Source of the DNA: Akkermansia sp.
GTDB taxonomy: Bacteria; Verrucomicrobiota; Verrucomicrobiia; Verrucomicrobiales; Akkermansiaceae
Assembly (NCBI GenBank): GCA_022787425.1
Contig: JALFWB010000006.1
Span: forward strand, 87,528 to 132,740
Length of the DNA: 45,213 nucleotides
Direction of reading: 5' to 3'
Shown here piece by piece: positions 1 through 7,547 of this stretch. The position numbers and the translations under genes were made by a program. The number at the start of each line of letters is the position of its first letter. The first letter of the stretch is position 1. The notes beneath the pieces were generated by a model, which worked only from the letters and a program-made list of their open reading frames with translations, did no database searches and had not been told where the DNA came from.

Positions 1-396
1 GGATGATTTCTGCATGTTTTTGACGCCGAGCAGTGAGCCGGCTACCGCCACATGCAGATCCGGCATGTCCTCGCAGAAGTACTTCAGGCAGGTAATGGCT
101 GCCGGGGTCTCCTGAACCTCGTCCAGAAACAGCAGCGTTTTCCCGGGGGTGATCGCTTGCCCCGCCCAAGAGGAGAGTCGGAGTACCAGTCGCTGCACAT
201 CCTGCCCCTTCTCGAATAATTCGGGTAGTCCATCTCGACGATCGCAGGAGATATATACTAAATTGTCGAACTCACGACGCCCGAATTCCTTGAGTGCATA
301 GGTCTTTCCCACCTGCCTCGCTCCGAAGAGCATCAGCGGTTTCCTATTCGGTGAATCCTTCCAGACTTTCAGCCGTTCGTGAATAAGGCGTTCCAT
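1..396 (-). CDS. AAA ATPase, AAA_14/DUF4143 type (N-terminal part, runs off left edge)
   Basis: The reverse strand from ATG 396 is open to the window edge and gives 132 residues starting MERLIHERLKVWKDSPNRKP. Walker A GARQVGKT lies at residues 25-32, Walker B LLFLDEVQ at about 88-95, and a sensor-like stretch HVAVAGSLLGV at about 115-125. This is the usual front half of the bacterial ATPases with an AAA_14 domain followed by DUF4143, proteins of about 400 residues with no settled function that are often mobile and multicopy. The C-terminal half is outside the window, so DUF4143 itself is inferred. A good reverse-strand promoter lies 37 nt upstream of the ATG, and a 33-bp minisatellite begins just beyond its -35 box. 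Confidence 0.85.
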   Translation of the reverse strand, partial: MERLIHERLKVWKDSPNRKPLMLFGARQVGKTYALKEFGRREFDNLVYISCDRRDGLPELFEKGQDVQRLVLRLSSWAGQAITPGKTLLFLDEVQETPAAITCLKYFCEDMPDLHVAVAGSLLGVKNMQKSS

Positions 397-433
397 GGAT
401 CTTTTGTGTTTCGGTAAGCTCGTGAATACCTTT

Positions 434-462
434 CTTATACACTTTGATGAGCCGTCAGTCAA
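434..462 (-). promoter_or_regulatory. sigma70-type promoter of the AAA ATPase gene
   Basis: On the reverse strand TTGACT (457-462) is followed after exactly 17 bp by TATAAG (434-439). The ATPase start codon (396) is 37 nt downstream. The -35 box is 8 bp from the first minisatellite unit. Confidence 0.7.
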
Positions 463-470
463 GTCTTTTT

Positions 471-654
471 GCCGATTTTATGAGCCCACGCGTGGGGAAG
501 GTTGCCGATTTTATGAGCCCTCGCGCTGGGGAAGTTGCCGATTTCATGAGCCCTCGTGTGGGGAAGGTTGCCGATTTTATGAGCCATCGCGTGGGGAAGG
601 TTGCCGATTCCATGAGCCCTCGCGCTGGGAAAGTTGCCGATTTTATGAGCCATC
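471..654. repeat. 33-bp direct tandem repeat, about 5.6 copies
   Basis: Units start at 471, 504, 537, 570, 603 and 636, an exact 33-bp period with a few substitutions per copy. The unit core reads gccgattttatgagcc, then cgcg and ggggaag. The period is 11 codons, so frames on both strands stay open through the array, but those frames lack gene-like starts and are probably artefacts. The array fills most of the 397-799 gap between the ATPase and nagB. Apart from the two promoters at its flanks I see nothing else there. The ATPase promoter spacer contains a similar motif, GATGAGCC, so the array may have grown from promoter-proximal sequence. Confidence 0.95.
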
Positions 655-701
655 AGGGCGAGGGTAGGGGAGAACTTGTGCAAGTTTGCCGCAGAAAAGG
701 C

Positions 702-730
702 TTCACAACGGGCTCAAAAACTGCTATACT
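702..730 (+). promoter_or_regulatory. sigma70-type promoter of nagB
   Basis: TTCACA (702-707) is followed after exactly 17 bp by TATACT (725-730). The nagB ATG at 800 is 69 nt further, leaving one of the longer 5' leaders in the window. Confidence 0.65.
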
Positions 731-799
731 CATTTTCGATCCCCGGGCCCTGCTGACTTGAGGATTCATTCATCAAACATCAACGACACTGCAAGAATC

Positions 800-1591
800 A
801 TGCGAGTAATCATCGAACCGGACTACGACAAGTTGTCTGCTTGGGCCGCAGATTATGTGGCAAAGCGCATCATCGAGGCGAATCCCACGCCGGAGAAGCC
901 CTTTAAGTTGGGCTGCCCCACCGGCTCCTCCCCCCTCGGCCTCTACAAGGCCCTCATCAAGAAGTACGAGGCCGGCGAGCTTTCCTTCGAGAACGTCATC
1001 ACCTTCAACATGGATGAGTACGTCAACCTGCCCGAGGAGCACCCCGAGTCTTACCACTCCTTCATGTGGAAGAACTTCTTCTCCCACATCAACATCAAGA
1101 AGGAGAACGTGCACATCCTCAACGGCAACGCTCCCGACCTGCAGAAGGAGTGCGAGGACTACGAGAAGGCCATTGCTGCCGCCGGCGGTATCGATCTCTT
1201 CATGGGCGGCGTCGGTCCGGACGGCCACTTGGCCTTCAACGAGCCCGGTGCTTCCCTCACCGCCCCGACCCACATCGAGTCTCTCACCACGGACACCATC
1301 ATCGCTAACAGCCGTTTCTTCGACGGCGATGTGAACCAGGTGCCCAAGCAGGCTCTCACCGTGGGTATCGGCACCGTGATGGCTGCCAAGGAGGTTCTCT
1401 TGGTCTGCAACGGCCACCACAAGTCCCGCGCCCTCAAGCACATCATCGATGGCAGCGTCTCCCACAAGTGGACTGCCTCCGCCCTCCAGATGCACCCCGC
1501 CGCTATCATCGTCTGCGACGAGGCCGCGTGTGACGAGCTGCTCGTGGGTACTTACAAGTACTACCTCGACAAGGAGCGCGGCAACCTCTGA
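800..1591 (+). CDS. nagB: glucosamine-6-phosphate deaminase
   Basis: 263 residues, against 266 for E. coli NagB. The enzyme converts glucosamine 6-phosphate to fructose 6-phosphate and ammonia, feeding amino sugars (for example from mucin or peptidoglycan) into glycolysis. Family signatures are present in order: the phosphate-loop region GCPTGSSPLGLYKAL, the catalytic-Asp region FNMDEYVNLP, and GGVGPDGHLAFNEPG with the ring-opening-His region, then TVGIGTVM. The frame stays open upstream to 686, but ATG 800 (MRVIIEPDYDKL) matches the family N-terminus. There is no nagA neighbour, so it is a single transcription unit that ends at a hairpin shared with convergent nadE. Confidence 0.97.
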   Translation: MRVIIEPDYDKLSAWAADYVAKRIIEANPTPEKPFKLGCPTGSSPLGLYKALIKKYEAGELSFENVITFNMDEYVNLPEEHPESYHSFMWKNFFSHINIKKENVHILNGNAPDLQKECEDYEKAIAAAGGIDLFMGGVGPDGHLAFNEPGASLTAPTHIESLTTDTIIANSRFFDGDVNQVPKQALTVGIGTVMAAKEVLLVCNGHHKSRALKHIIDGSVSHKWTASALQMHPAAIIVCDEAACDELLVGTYKYYLDKERGNL

Positions 1592-1615
1592 TCCCGCCTT
1601 CCACTGAGACTTATC

Positions 1616-1648
1616 AACGCTGCACTTCCTTATCGGGAGTGCAGCGTT
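1616..1648. terminator. hairpin between convergent nagB and nadE
   Basis: An 11-bp perfect stem, AACGCTGCACT paired with AGTGCAGCGTT, encloses a short loop and can extend with a mismatch. There is no long U tract on either side, so it is a likely but atypical bidirectional terminator. Confidence 0.5.
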
Positions 1649-1723
1649 CCGGTTGATACGACCGCCGCAGTCGGTGCTTCGTGTTTCTTCCCCGGACTGT
1701 GCGGCGTGCTCATTGTGGCACGC

Positions 1724-3661
1724 TTAATGTTGCGCGCCGGAGCAGTCTTCCGCCCAGAGGTTGGAGAATGCATCGGTGGGCATGCGCCAGTCACCGCGCG
1801 GGGACAGAGCGATGGAGCCGACCTTCGGTCCGTCCGGGATGCAGCTGCGCTTGAATTGCTGGGTGAAGAATCGGCGGATGAAGGTACGCAAGGTGGAGTC
1901 GATGAGCTCCGGCGAGAACTCACCGTCAAAGGCCTTGCGAGCGAGCATGCGGAGCTTGGCAGGTTCTGCGCCGTATTTGATAAAGTGGTAGAGGAAGAAA
2001 TCGTGCAGGTCGTAGGGCCCCAAGATGTCCTCCGTCTTCTGCTCCATGGTGCCGTCCTCGGCGGGGGGGAGGAGCTCCGGGCTGACGGGGGTATCGATAA
2101 TGTCCTGCAGAGTCGCTGCGAGCTCCGGTCCGCTCTGTTGCGCCGTGTGGCTGATCAGGCAGCGGATGAGCGACTTGGGAATCGAACAGTTGACGCCGTA
2201 CATGCTCATGTGGTCCGCATTGTATGTCGACCATCCGAGTGCGACCTCCGACAGATCCCCGGTACCGACAACAATGCCGCGCGTCTTGTTTGCGAGATTC
2301 ATGAGAATCTTCGTCCGCTCACGCGCTTGCACATTCTCATAGGTATTTGTGCGCAGGGAAGGGTCGAAATCCAAGTCACGGAAATGCAGAAGGCAGGCCT
2401 CGCGGATATTCACCTCCTTCATCGTGGCTCCCAGTTCGCGTATCATCGCAAGCGCGTTGTTATAGGTGCGCCCCGTGGTGCCGAAGCCCGGCATCGTCAC
2501 CGCCAGGATCGCCTCATTACTCCGCCCGAGCATCTTGCAAGCGCGGGCACAGACCAGCAGCGCCAGCGAGCTGTCCAAGCCTCCGGAAACCCCGATGACC
2601 AGCGTCTCCGAGCCGGTGTGCTCCATGCGGCGGGCCAGCCCGGTCGCCTGAATGTTCAGGATCTCCTCGCAACGCTCCTCCCGCGCAGCAGGCGGGGGTA
2701 GGAAAGGCCGCGCCGGCAGATCCGCAAAGCGCAGATCGCACTTCTCATTCGGCAGGCAGAACGAGATACGGCGGCGGCCGGCATGTTCCGCCGGGATGTG
2801 CACATCATGGAAGGAACTCTCGCTCATCCGCAGGTTGTTCAGCCGCTGCAAATCCACATCCGCATAGGTGAACGTAGCCTCCCGAGAGAATCGCGGCCCC
2901 TCTGCGACCAAACGTCCGTTATCTGCAATGAGTGCCTGCCCGCCGTAAACGACATCCTGTGTACTCTCTCCCACACCGGCGGCGGCAAACACATAGGCCG
3001 CCACGCAGCGGGCAGATTGCTGGGCAATCAGCTGCCTGCGGTAGGCTGCCTTGCCTGTCAGCTCCGTGCTGGCGCAGGTGTTAAACAGAACATTCGCCCC
3101 CTTGAGCGCAGCCCAAGTAGAGGGCGGTACCACACTCCACAGGTCCTCACACACCTCGATACCGAAACAAAGCTCCCCCTCATCGCAGAACAGCAGATCC
3201 GTGCCGATGGGAACACTCCCGAGACTCGGAAGAACCACCTCACGTTCCCGTAAGTCGGCAGCCGGGCGGAATTGGCGCTTCTCATAGAATTCGCGGTAAT
3301 TGGGCAGCACGGATTTGGGAACCAAGCCCAGCACGCGCCCGCCGTATACCACGGCAGCTACATTGAACAGTGCTTGGCTTACCACCATGGGCAGCGACAC
3401 GATGCTGACCATCGGAAGGCCTTGCGTAGCCTCCGCAAAATGCTCCAGCCCGAGCAGTGCCTGCTTTTGAAGCAGCGGCTGGAAAAACAGATCCCCGCAG
3501 GTATATCCCGTGATGCAGAGCTCCGGAAAAACAGCTACCCGTGCTCCCTGTCCGGCAGCCCGTTGTGCCGCCTTGACCAAGGTCTCCACATTCCCGTCTA
3601 CATCCGCAACCCGCACGGGCGGCACCACGGCAGCCAAACGATAAAAACCAAACGCGCTCAT
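1724..3661 (-). CDS. nadE: glutamine-dependent NAD(+) synthetase
   Basis: 645 residues, the two-domain glutamine-hydrolysing form, which makes NAD from nicotinic acid adenine dinucleotide. The N-terminal nitrilase-fold glutaminase has the Glu region FPELCITGYTCGDLF, the Lys region KSVLPNYREFYEKRQF and the nucleophile region GIEVCEDLW. The C-terminal ATP-pyrophosphatase domain has SGGLDSS and GTGDLSEVALGWSTYNADHM. The frame stays open 51 codons upstream, but ATG 3661 (MSAFGFYRLAAV) starts the nitrilase fold directly. A TTGACA -35 box upstream puts the expected transcript start almost on this ATG, supporting the start and implying a leaderless mRNA. Confidence 0.96.
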   Translation of the reverse strand: MSAFGFYRLAAVVPPVRVADVDGNVETLVKAAQRAAGQGARVAVFPELCITGYTCGDLFFQPLLQKQALLGLEHFAEATQGLPMVSIVSLPMVVSQALFNVAAVVYGGRVLGLVPKSVLPNYREFYEKRQFRPAADLREREVVLPSLGSVPIGTDLLFCDEGELCFGIEVCEDLWSVVPPSTWAALKGANVLFNTCASTELTGKAAYRRQLIAQQSARCVAAYVFAAAGVGESTQDVVYGGQALIADNGRLVAEGPRFSREATFTYADVDLQRLNNLRMSESSFHDVHIPAEHAGRRRISFCLPNEKCDLRFADLPARPFLPPPAAREERCEEILNIQATGLARRMEHTGSETLVIGVSGGLDSSLALLVCARACKMLGRSNEAILAVTMPGFGTTGRTYNNALAMIRELGATMKEVNIREACLLHFRDLDFDPSLRTNTYENVQARERTKILMNLANKTRGIVVGTGDLSEVALGWSTYNADHMSMYGVNCSIPKSLIRCLISHTAQQSGPELAATLQDIIDTPVSPELLPPAEDGTMEQKTEDILGPYDLHDFFLYHFIKYGAEPAKLRMLARKAFDGEFSPELIDSTLRTFIRRFFTQQFKRSCIPDGPKVGSIALSPRGDWRMPTDAFSNLWAEDCSGAQH

Positions 3662-3667
3662 TGCGCA

Positions 3668-3696
3668 TATTCTGCCACAAATCAGCCGAATGTCAA
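3668..3696 (-). promoter_or_regulatory. promoter of nadE, probably leaderless
   Basis: On the reverse strand a perfect TTGACA (3691-3696) is followed after 17 bp by AGAATA (3668-3673), or after 18 bp by GAATAT. The ATG ends at 3661, so transcription would start within a few bases of it. Confidence 0.55.
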
Positions 3697-3769
3697 CCCC
3701 ATTCGCACCGACCGCATCGCTTTCTGCGTCACATCGCAGAGCAGGATACCGAACAAGCACATTTTCTGC

Positions 3770-3798
3770 TTGCGCCGGTACCGCGGCTGTAGTATGAT
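3770..3798 (+). promoter_or_regulatory. promoter of the His/Pro-rich lipoprotein gene
   Basis: TTGCGC (3770-3775), exact 17-bp spacer, TATGAT (3793-3798). The ATG at 3807 is 8 nt after the -10 box, so the mRNA should be leaderless. Confidence 0.6.
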
Positions 3799-3806
3799 AG
3801 CGGGTG

Positions 3807-4013
3807 ATGAACAACTATGTACGCTTGATGCTCCTGGCACCATTGGGCCTCCTTTTGTCTGCCTTTGTGCCGGCATGCCACCACCATCACCACCCCGGTC
3901 CGCCGCCGCAGCATGCTGCAGGCCCGCCGCACATTGCCCCGCGCCCGCACCCCGTTCGCCCGCCCCGCCATGCGCCGAGACGCCCTCTGCCGCCGCCGAG
4001 ACACCGCCGCTGA
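3807..4013 (+). CDS. small His/Pro-rich putative lipoprotein
   Basis: 68 residues starting MNNYVRLMLLAPLGLLLSAF. A short basic-hydrophobic signal sequence ends in VPAC, a tolerable lipobox, and the Cys is followed at once by HHHHHPGPPP. The rest is almost entirely His, Pro, Arg and Ala, so it is unlikely to fold and could bind divalent metal or line the periplasm. An in-frame GTG just before the ATG (3804) is an alternative start. I recognise no family. The upstream promoter and clean signal peptide argue for a real gene despite the biased composition. It has its own promoter and is followed by that of the secretion ATPase. Confidence 0.6.
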   Translation: MNNYVRLMLLAPLGLLLSAFVPACHHHHHPGPPPQHAAGPPHIAPRPHPVRPPRHAPRRPLPPPRHRR

Positions 4014-4054
4014 TCCGTGATTGCAAAAAAAATCAGGAAAAACGAAATGAAAGA

Positions 4055-4083
4055 TTGACGCGAGGCCCTTCATCGTGTAGAGT
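4055..4083 (+). promoter_or_regulatory. promoter of the first GspE-like gene
   Basis: TTGACG (4055-4060), exact 17-bp spacer, TAGAGT (4078-4083). It lies 57 nt before the preferred GTG at 4141 and 21 nt before the alternative GTG at 4105. Confidence 0.5.
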
Positions 4084-4140
4084 AGAGAAAGGGCGCAGCC
4101 TGCGGTGTGCCCGTCGTACAATCAACCTGAACCTCTCACC

Positions 4141-5763
4141 GTGTACACGAACGAAGACTTTCTCCTTGACCTGCTGGTGGATGCCGGCGGGGTGGATCGC
4201 GCTACCATCGACAGCATACGCCAAAGTATCTCACCGGTGGACAGCGTGGTGGAATACCTGATGAAGAACGGCTACCTGACCGGCGACTACATTGCTCAGG
4301 TGGCGGCAGCCAACTCCGGGCTGGAGTTTGTGGACTTGGGGGCCTTTGAAGTATCCCCCGGCATCCTGACCGCCGCCAAACCCGAGCTGGCGCGGCGGCT
4401 GAATTTCCTGCCCATTGGCGATGATGGCTTCTCCCTTCAGGTCGCGGTGGTGGATCCCTTCGACATGGAGATGATGGACAGCCTTCCTCAGTTCCTCGGT
4501 CGGGATGTTTCCTTCTTTGTGGCAGCCCCGGAGGCCATGCTGAAGGCCTTGGATAAGTATTACCCGAAGAAGATTGAGGTAGGGAAGGGGACCGGTGACG
4601 CCCCCATCATCGAGCTGGTGGAGAACATGTTCAACGAGGCCCACGAGATGCGTGCCTCCGATATTCACATCGAGCCAATGGAAGACCGCGTGCGCCTGCG
4701 CTACCGCATTGACGGACGTCTGGTAGAGATTGCCAACCACCCGAAGAAGCTGCTCGGGCCCATTGTGGCGCGCCTCAAGGTGATGAGCACTACCATGAGC
4801 ATTGCAGAGAAGCGACTGCCGCAGGACGGTCGTATTGAGCTGGATCTGCGGGACGGCAGCCACATCGACCTGCGTGTCAGCACCGTGCCGAGCAACCACG
4901 GCGAGTCCGTGGTCATGCGTATCTTGGATAAATCCGCCTTGGCACTCGGCCTGCCGCAGCTCGGCTTCCTCTCCGATGACGAGGCGACCTTCGACCGCTT
5001 GGTGACCCTGCCTGATGGCGTGATTCTGGTGACCGGCCCCACGGGTTCCGGTAAGACAACGACGCTGTACGCCGTGCTGAACCACCTGAACCGCCCGGAT
5101 AAGAAGATCATCACGGCAGAAGACCCCGTGGAATACGAGATGGCGGGCATCAACCAAGTGATGATCCGCACGGAAATCGGCATGACCTTCGCCGCCGCTT
5201 TGCGCGCCATGCTGCGCCAAGCCCCCAACATCATCATGGTGGGTGAGATTCGTGACAGCGAGACCGCTGGCATCGCCATTCAGGCGGCCATGACGGGCCA
5301 CCTGGTGCTCTCCACCCTGCACACCAACGACGCCCCCTCTTCCGTAGCTCGTTTGGCAGATATGGGTGTCGACCGCTTCCTCATCGCCTCCGCCGTGCGC
5401 GCCATCATGGCTCAGCGCCTCTGCCGCAGCCTCTGCTCCTGCAAGATAGACGGGCATGTGACGGAGAAGCAGGCGCGTGTCTTGGGCATCGACCCCGCTC
5501 GCACCGTGAAGGTGCCCAACCCGCGGGGCTGCGACCGCTGCCGCGGCAAGGGCATGAAAGGCCGTCTCGGTATCTTCGAGATTTTCCAGGTGACGGACGA
5601 TGTGCGCGGGCTCATCAACTCCAACCTCACCTCCGCTCAGCTCCGCAAGCGTGCTCGCGAGCTCGGTATGCGCACCCTGCGTGAGGACGGTATCCGCAAG
5701 GTTCTGGCAGGTCTTACCTCGGCAGAGGAGGTCATCCGCGTGACCACCGGCGATGCTTCCTGA
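4141..5763 (+). CDS. gspE: type II secretion / type IV pilus assembly ATPase, GspE/PilB family (copy 1)
   Basis: 540 residues from GTG 4141. This cytoplasmic hexameric ATPase powers pseudopilus or pilus extension. An MshEN-like N-domain covers residues 1-150. The ATPase core has the Asp box RASDIHIEPMEDRVRLRYRI, Walker A GPTGSGKTTTL (about 299-309), Walker B IIMVGEIRDSETA and the His box TGHLVLSTLHTND. A Cys-rich zinc-finger region (CRSLCSC, later GCDRC) follows, as in GspE. The start was chosen because YTNEDFLLDLLVDAG aligns with the first residues of the next gene's protein; GTG 4105 would add 12 residues. It heads a gspE-gspE-gspF-gspG series. Confidence 0.92.
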   Translation: MYTNEDFLLDLLVDAGGVDRATIDSIRQSISPVDSVVEYLMKNGYLTGDYIAQVAAANSGLEFVDLGAFEVSPGILTAAKPELARRLNFLPIGDDGFSLQVAVVDPFDMEMMDSLPQFLGRDVSFFVAAPEAMLKALDKYYPKKIEVGKGTGDAPIIELVENMFNEAHEMRASDIHIEPMEDRVRLRYRIDGRLVEIANHPKKLLGPIVARLKVMSTTMSIAEKRLPQDGRIELDLRDGSHIDLRVSTVPSNHGESVVMRILDKSALALGLPQLGFLSDDEATFDRLVTLPDGVILVTGPTGSGKTTTLYAVLNHLNRPDKKIITAEDPVEYEMAGINQVMIRTEIGMTFAAALRAMLRQAPNIIMVGEIRDSETAGIAIQAAMTGHLVLSTLHTNDAPSSVARLADMGVDRFLIASAVRAIMAQRLCRSLCSCKIDGHVTEKQARVLGIDPARTVKVPNPRGCDRCRGKGMKGRLGIFEIFQVTDDVRGLINSNLTSAQLRKRARELGMRTLREDGIRKVLAGLTSAEEVIRVTTGDAS

Positions 5764-5811
5764 GTCTCTCAGCACGGATTATTCTCAACCGCATAACTTT
5801 TCTTTACCAAT

Positions 5812-7479
5812 ATGGATACGGATGTAGCACTTGATGTTTTTATCAACAATGGCATGCTCGAGAAGTCCGTTGCCAAGGACATCAAGGAAGAGATGTCCAA
5901 CAGCGGCAAGGACTTGTGGGAGACGCTGATTGACTTCGGCATTATCAGCGCGCCGGAGGATTTCTGGAATGTGATCGCCACCGAGGTGGGCGCCCAGTAC
6001 ATCACCTTGGAGGGCTTTACCCCGCCGCAGGAGGCCCTCAGTAAGCTGACGGCCGCGCAGGCTCGCCTGCACGGGGCCCTGCCGGTGGAATATCGTCCGG
6101 GCGAGGGCCTGTATGTGTGCCTGGAGGACCCCCTGAACCCGCAGACCGTGGACGACCTGCGCGTGGCGTGCGGGGAGGATATCTACCTGTATGTGGCAGC
6201 CGATTACGAAGTGCGCGCCCGCCTGCAGGAATGTTACGGCGGCGCAGAGGCGGCTATGGGCGACCTGCTGGACGAAATGAACGCCATGAGCGTCGGCAGC
6301 AAGGACGGCTCGGAGGAAGCCAATGCGGCACCCGTGATCAAGTTCGTGAACCTCGTGATTCACCAGGCCATCAAGGAACGCGCCTCGGATATTCACTTGG
6401 AACCTTTCGAAAAGGAGTTCAAGATCCGCTACCGCGTGGATGGTGCTTTGTACGAAATGGCCCCGCCGCCCGTGCACTTGGCCAACCCGGTTATTTCCCG
6501 TGTGAAGGTGATGGCAGGCATGAACATTGCCGAGCGCCGCGTGCCGCAGGATGGCCGAATCGTGATGAAGGTGGGTAAGAGCAGCGTAGATATGCGTGTC
6601 AACTCCCTGCCCACTCAGTACGGTGAGTCCGTGGTATTGCGTGTGCTCGACCGCAACGCCGTGAACTTGGATCTGAATAACCTGAATCTCTCGCCCAAGC
6701 TCCACGAGTACATTCTCGATACCGTCAACAAGCCCAACGGCATTTTCGTGGTCACCGGTCCCACCGGTTCCGGTAAAACCACCACGCTTTACGCCGCTCT
6801 GCGTGAGGTAAACACCATCGATGCCAAGGTGCTGACGGCCGAGGACCCGGTGGAATACGACATCGACGGCATTGTGCAGGTGCCCATCCATGAGGGTATC
6901 GGCGTCACCTTCCCGCGCGTACTGCGCGCCTTCCTGCGTCAGGATCCGGACCGCATTCTGGTGGGGGAAATTCGTGATAAAGACACGGCGCAGATCGCCA
7001 TTCAGGCCGCACTGACGGGCCACTTGGTGCTCTCCACCCTGCATACCAACGATGCCGCCGGCGCGGTGACGCGCTTTGTGGACATGGGGGTGCAGCCCTT
7101 CCTGCTCTCCGCCACGATCATCGGCATTCTCGCCCAGCGTTTGGTGCGCACCATTTGCCCCTACTGCAAGACTCCGTACAAGCCCTCCAACGTGCTGTTG
7201 CAGCAGCTGGGTGTAAACCCCGCTCTGTTGCAGGGGCAGCAGTTCTACACCGGCGCACGCTGTGATAAATGTGCCAACACCGGTTACAAGGGCCGAAAGG
7301 GTATTCACGAGCTGCTGCACGCCTCGGACCCCATCAAGGAGCTCATCACGCAGAATGTGCCCTCCATCGTTTTGAAGCAGAAAGCCATCGAATTGGGTAT
7401 GACGACCCTGCGCGAGGACGGCATTCAGAACATTTTTGACGGCAATACCACCATTGAGGAGGTCTTGAAGTACACTTAA
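5812..7479 (+). CDS. type II secretion / type IV pilus assembly ATPase, GspE/PilB family (copy 2)
   Basis: 555 residues, a diverged paralogue of the upstream gene with the same plan: N-domain (1-150), Asp box RASDIHLEPFEKEFKIRYRV, Walker A GPTGSGKTTTL (about 316-326), Walker B RILVGEIRDKDTAQ, His box TGHLVLSTLHTND, and a regular zinc finger (CPYC, later CDKC). All catalytic motifs are intact in both copies, so neither looks like a degenerate partner. PilT retraction ATPases are shorter and lack the N-domain and zinc finger, so this is a second extension-type ATPase. I found no convincing promoter in the 48-bp gap, suggesting cotranscription with copy 1. Confidence 0.92.
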   Translation: MDTDVALDVFINNGMLEKSVAKDIKEEMSNSGKDLWETLIDFGIISAPEDFWNVIATEVGAQYITLEGFTPPQEALSKLTAAQARLHGALPVEYRPGEGLYVCLEDPLNPQTVDDLRVACGEDIYLYVAADYEVRARLQECYGGAEAAMGDLLDEMNAMSVGSKDGSEEANAAPVIKFVNLVIHQAIKERASDIHLEPFEKEFKIRYRVDGALYEMAPPPVHLANPVISRVKVMAGMNIAERRVPQDGRIVMKVGKSSVDMRVNSLPTQYGESVVLRVLDRNAVNLDLNNLNLSPKLHEYILDTVNKPNGIFVVTGPTGSGKTTTLYAALREVNTIDAKVLTAEDPVEYDIDGIVQVPIHEGIGVTFPRVLRAFLRQDPDRILVGEIRDKDTAQIAIQAALTGHLVLSTLHTNDAAGAVTRFVDMGVQPFLLSATIIGILAQRLVRTICPYCKTPYKPSNVLLQQLGVNPALLQGQQFYTGARCDKCANTGYKGRKGIHELLHASDPIKELITQNVPSIVLKQKAIELGMTTLREDGIQNIFDGNTTIEEVLKYT

Positions 7480-7483
7480 ATAC

Positions 7484-7512
7484 TTGACGTCACAGGCGTT
7501 TTCTGGTAATCT
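7484..7512 (+). promoter_or_regulatory. promoter of the gspF-gspG pair
   Basis: TTGACG (7484-7489), exact 17-bp spacer, TAATCT (7507-7512). It lies directly after the second ATPase stop, 35 nt before ATG 7548. Confidence 0.5.
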
Positions 7513-7547
7513 CTAAAGCATCGGGTAAATCTTTCATCAGCAAGCAT

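Noticed and set aside
471..654. CRISPR array
   Set aside because: Repeats are directly contiguous with a 33-bp period and no unique spacers, and no cas gene is nearby.
459..761. Short proteins encoded by the 33-bp repeats
   Set aside because: The period is a multiple of three, so several frames stay open by construction; no promoter, start context or conserved product supports any of them.
773..1495. Long open frame antisense to nagB
   Set aside because: It mirrors the G+C-rich codon bias of nagB, has no family motifs and no start signals; nagB fills the region convincingly.
4231..7320. Two ~510-residue open frames antisense to the GspE-like genes
   Set aside because: Shadow frames of strongly biased codons; translations are His/Gly/Val-rich without domains, while both sense genes have complete motifs.
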